Origin: Bacteroidales bacterium UBA1628
Lineage (GTDB): Bacteria; Bacteroidota; Bacteroidia; Bacteroidales; UBA932
Direction of reading: 5' to 3'
Assembly: GCA_002321335.1 (NCBI GenBank)
Contig: DCMG01000037.1
Coordinates: 1-14,649 of the forward strand
DNA length: 14,649 nt
How positions within the stretch are numbered: position 1 is the stretch's first letter; the number at the start of each line of letters is the position of its first letter. The position numbers and the translations under genes were made by a program. Shown here one piece after another: positions 13,780 to 14,649 of the stretch. Below the pieces are notes generated by a model. That model made no database searches, was not told the DNA's origin, and worked only from the letters and a program-made list of their open reading frames with translations.

Positions 13780-14529
13780 TTAATCAGTTGTTTTAAGTGT
13801 GTTTCTTACAAAATCATCCGCCTCGGCCAAGGTATCGAACTTGCCGACATCGATAAGGTGCAGCTCTGCAGGCATCACCCCATAGATCGGGTGCTTGGCA
13901 CATTCCTGAATATAGAAATCCGTGATCGAGAAACGGTCTCCCCAACCGTCCTCATCGAAAGCATCGAATATTCCGTCAGAGATGAAGTGAATGCCCGCAA
14001 AGGCATATTTCCTGAACTTGGACGGATCAATGTCACCGTAAGGACTCCTCACCTCGCCTGTCGCTATGTTCGTCCAACCGACAAGCCTCATCTCATCATC
14101 AAAGAGGAAATATCTCTGTGTCTGACGGTCGCTGACAAGAATGTTCGAGAGAGCGTCCGGTCTTGCCTGTGAGATGAACCAGTTCACATCCAAATCAGAA
14201 AGGATGTCCACATTGTGGATCAGGAACGGACTTCCTTCCAGCAGCGGGCGCGCGAATCTGATTCCGCCACCGGTCTCGCGCAGGAAATCTCTCTCGTCCG
14301 AGAATCTGACATTCACTCCGAAATCATTCTGCTCGTGAGTGTAACCTATGATGGAATCCGGGAAATGATGGACATTTATGACAAAATCCGAGATTCCGGC
14401 GGACTTGAGTTTGGACACGACACGATACAGAAGAGGTTTTCCGTCAATCGGAACCAAAGCCTTGGGCAACGTGTCTGTGATCGGCCTGAGCCTCGTTCCA
14501 AGCCCCGCCGCGAAAATCATCGCCTTCAT
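13780..14529 (-). CDS. Sugar-1-phosphate nucleotidyltransferase (MurU/RfbA-like)
   Basis: A 249-aa NTP-transferase that would couple a sugar-1-phosphate to an NTP with release of pyrophosphate, in the cytosol. The N-terminal nucleotide-binding signature is AAGLGTRLRPITDTLPKAL (7-25) with the conserved lysine at 23. Further motifs are ETGGGIRFA (85-93), HNVDIL (105-110, the metal-binding Asp) and LIDVGKFDTLAEADD (225-239). The short length, without a C-terminal hexapeptide acyltransferase domain, resembles MurU, the MurNAc-1-phosphate uridylyltransferase of cell-wall recycling. The ATG directly follows the TAG of the RapZ-C-domain gene, with zero spacing. If that gene also carries a sugar kinase domain, the pair would form a kinase/uridylyltransferase salvage route. 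Family is secure; sugar and nucleotide are inferred. Confidence 0.85.
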   Translation of the reverse strand: MKAMIFAAGLGTRLRPITDTLPKALVPIDGKPLLYRVVSKLKSAGISDFVINVHHFPDSIIGYTHEQNDFGVNVRFSDERDFLRETGGGIRFARPLLEGSPFLIHNVDILSDLDVNWFISQARPDALSNILVSDRQTQRYFLFDDEMRLVGWTNIATGEVRSPYGDIDPSKFRKYAFAGIHFISDGIFDAFDEDGWGDRFSITDFYIQECAKHPIYGVMPAELHLIDVGKFDTLAEADDFVRNTLKTTD

Positions 14530-14649
14530 CTACAATATCTTCTCTATGTCCAACTCTCTGTGCGAAACCGTTATCTTGATGTCGAACCTGTCGGCCAGAT
14601 GCTGCGCCAGATGCTCGGCGCAATAGACCGAACGGTGCTGTCCGCCTGT
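14530..14649 (-). CDS. RapZ C-terminal-domain protein, last 39 residues only
   Basis: Only the C-terminus lies in the window: TGGQHRSVYCAEHLAQHL, then ADRFDIKITVSHRELDIEKIL and a TAG stop. The TGGxHRSV segment and the terminal HREL match the C-terminal domain of RapZ, which in E. coli binds glucosamine-6-phosphate and small RNAs controlling GlmS. In Bacteroidota, as I recall, this domain is commonly joined to an aminoglycoside-phosphotransferase-like kinase domain in place of the P-loop ATPase domain; the window is too short to tell here. Its stop codon is followed at once by the nucleotidyltransferase ATG, so it heads the visible operon. It was found by translating to the window edge. Confidence 0.8.
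   Translation of the reverse strand, partial: TGGQHRSVYCAEHLAQHLADRFDIKITVSHRELDIEKIL

Overview
The window looks like a chromosomal segment of a Bacteroidota bacterium, most likely Bacteroidales. Protein families typical of that group support this: a NigD-like lipoprotein, an ECF sigma factor paired with a single-pass protein that ends in a beta-barrel, and an arginine operon of the Bacteroides type (argR, GNAT acyltransferase, argG). Several intergenic regions also carry the Bacteroidota -7 element TAnnTTTG, in the best cases with a TTG 20-21 nt upstream. Coding DNA is moderately GC-rich and intergenic DNA is AT-rich. The genus cannot be fixed from the sequence. I see no tRNA, rRNA, CRISPR array, insertion sequence, integrase or phage gene.

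Left part (1-7975), conserved metabolism and stress genes. A minus-strand arginine operon runs argR, then a GNAT-type acyl-glutamate synthase candidate, then argG (cut by the window edge). relA/spoT is divergent from argR and converges with uvrB, their stop codons overlapping by 4 bp. argH is divergent from uvrB. A 16/18 match to the ArgR operator overlaps the argR promoter, and a weaker candidate overlaps the argH promoter. The RSH enzyme has lost several residues of its hydrolase site but keeps the synthetase, so it is predicted to make (p)ppGpp and not degrade it.

Middle part (7976-10909), accessory envelope-signalling operon. On the minus strand lie a NigD-like lipoprotein, an ECF sigma factor, and a 460-aa protein with a short cytosolic head, one membrane helix, a long disordered linker and a C-terminal outer-membrane-type beta-barrel. 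The last two genes overlap as ATGA. My inference is a compact trans-envelope sigma/anti-sigma switch in which the barrel protein is both regulator and sensor. A strong 45-nt inverted repeat separates it from the convergent argH. A 57-nt nested inverted repeat flanked by A/T runs lies between it and the divergent nhaC.

Right part (10910-14649). nhaC (Na+/H+ antiporter) is followed by an intrinsic terminator that carries the nhaC stop codon in its loop and the likely -33 element of the next gene, an AraC-family regulator. The regulator converges with and overlaps mscL by 62 bp. mscL is the last visible gene of a tight minus-strand operon: RapZ-C-domain protein (only its last 39 residues in the window), sugar-1-phosphate nucleotidyltransferase, mscL. 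No gene-free stretch exceeds 300 bases; the longest, 1833-2100, is described under its regulatory features.
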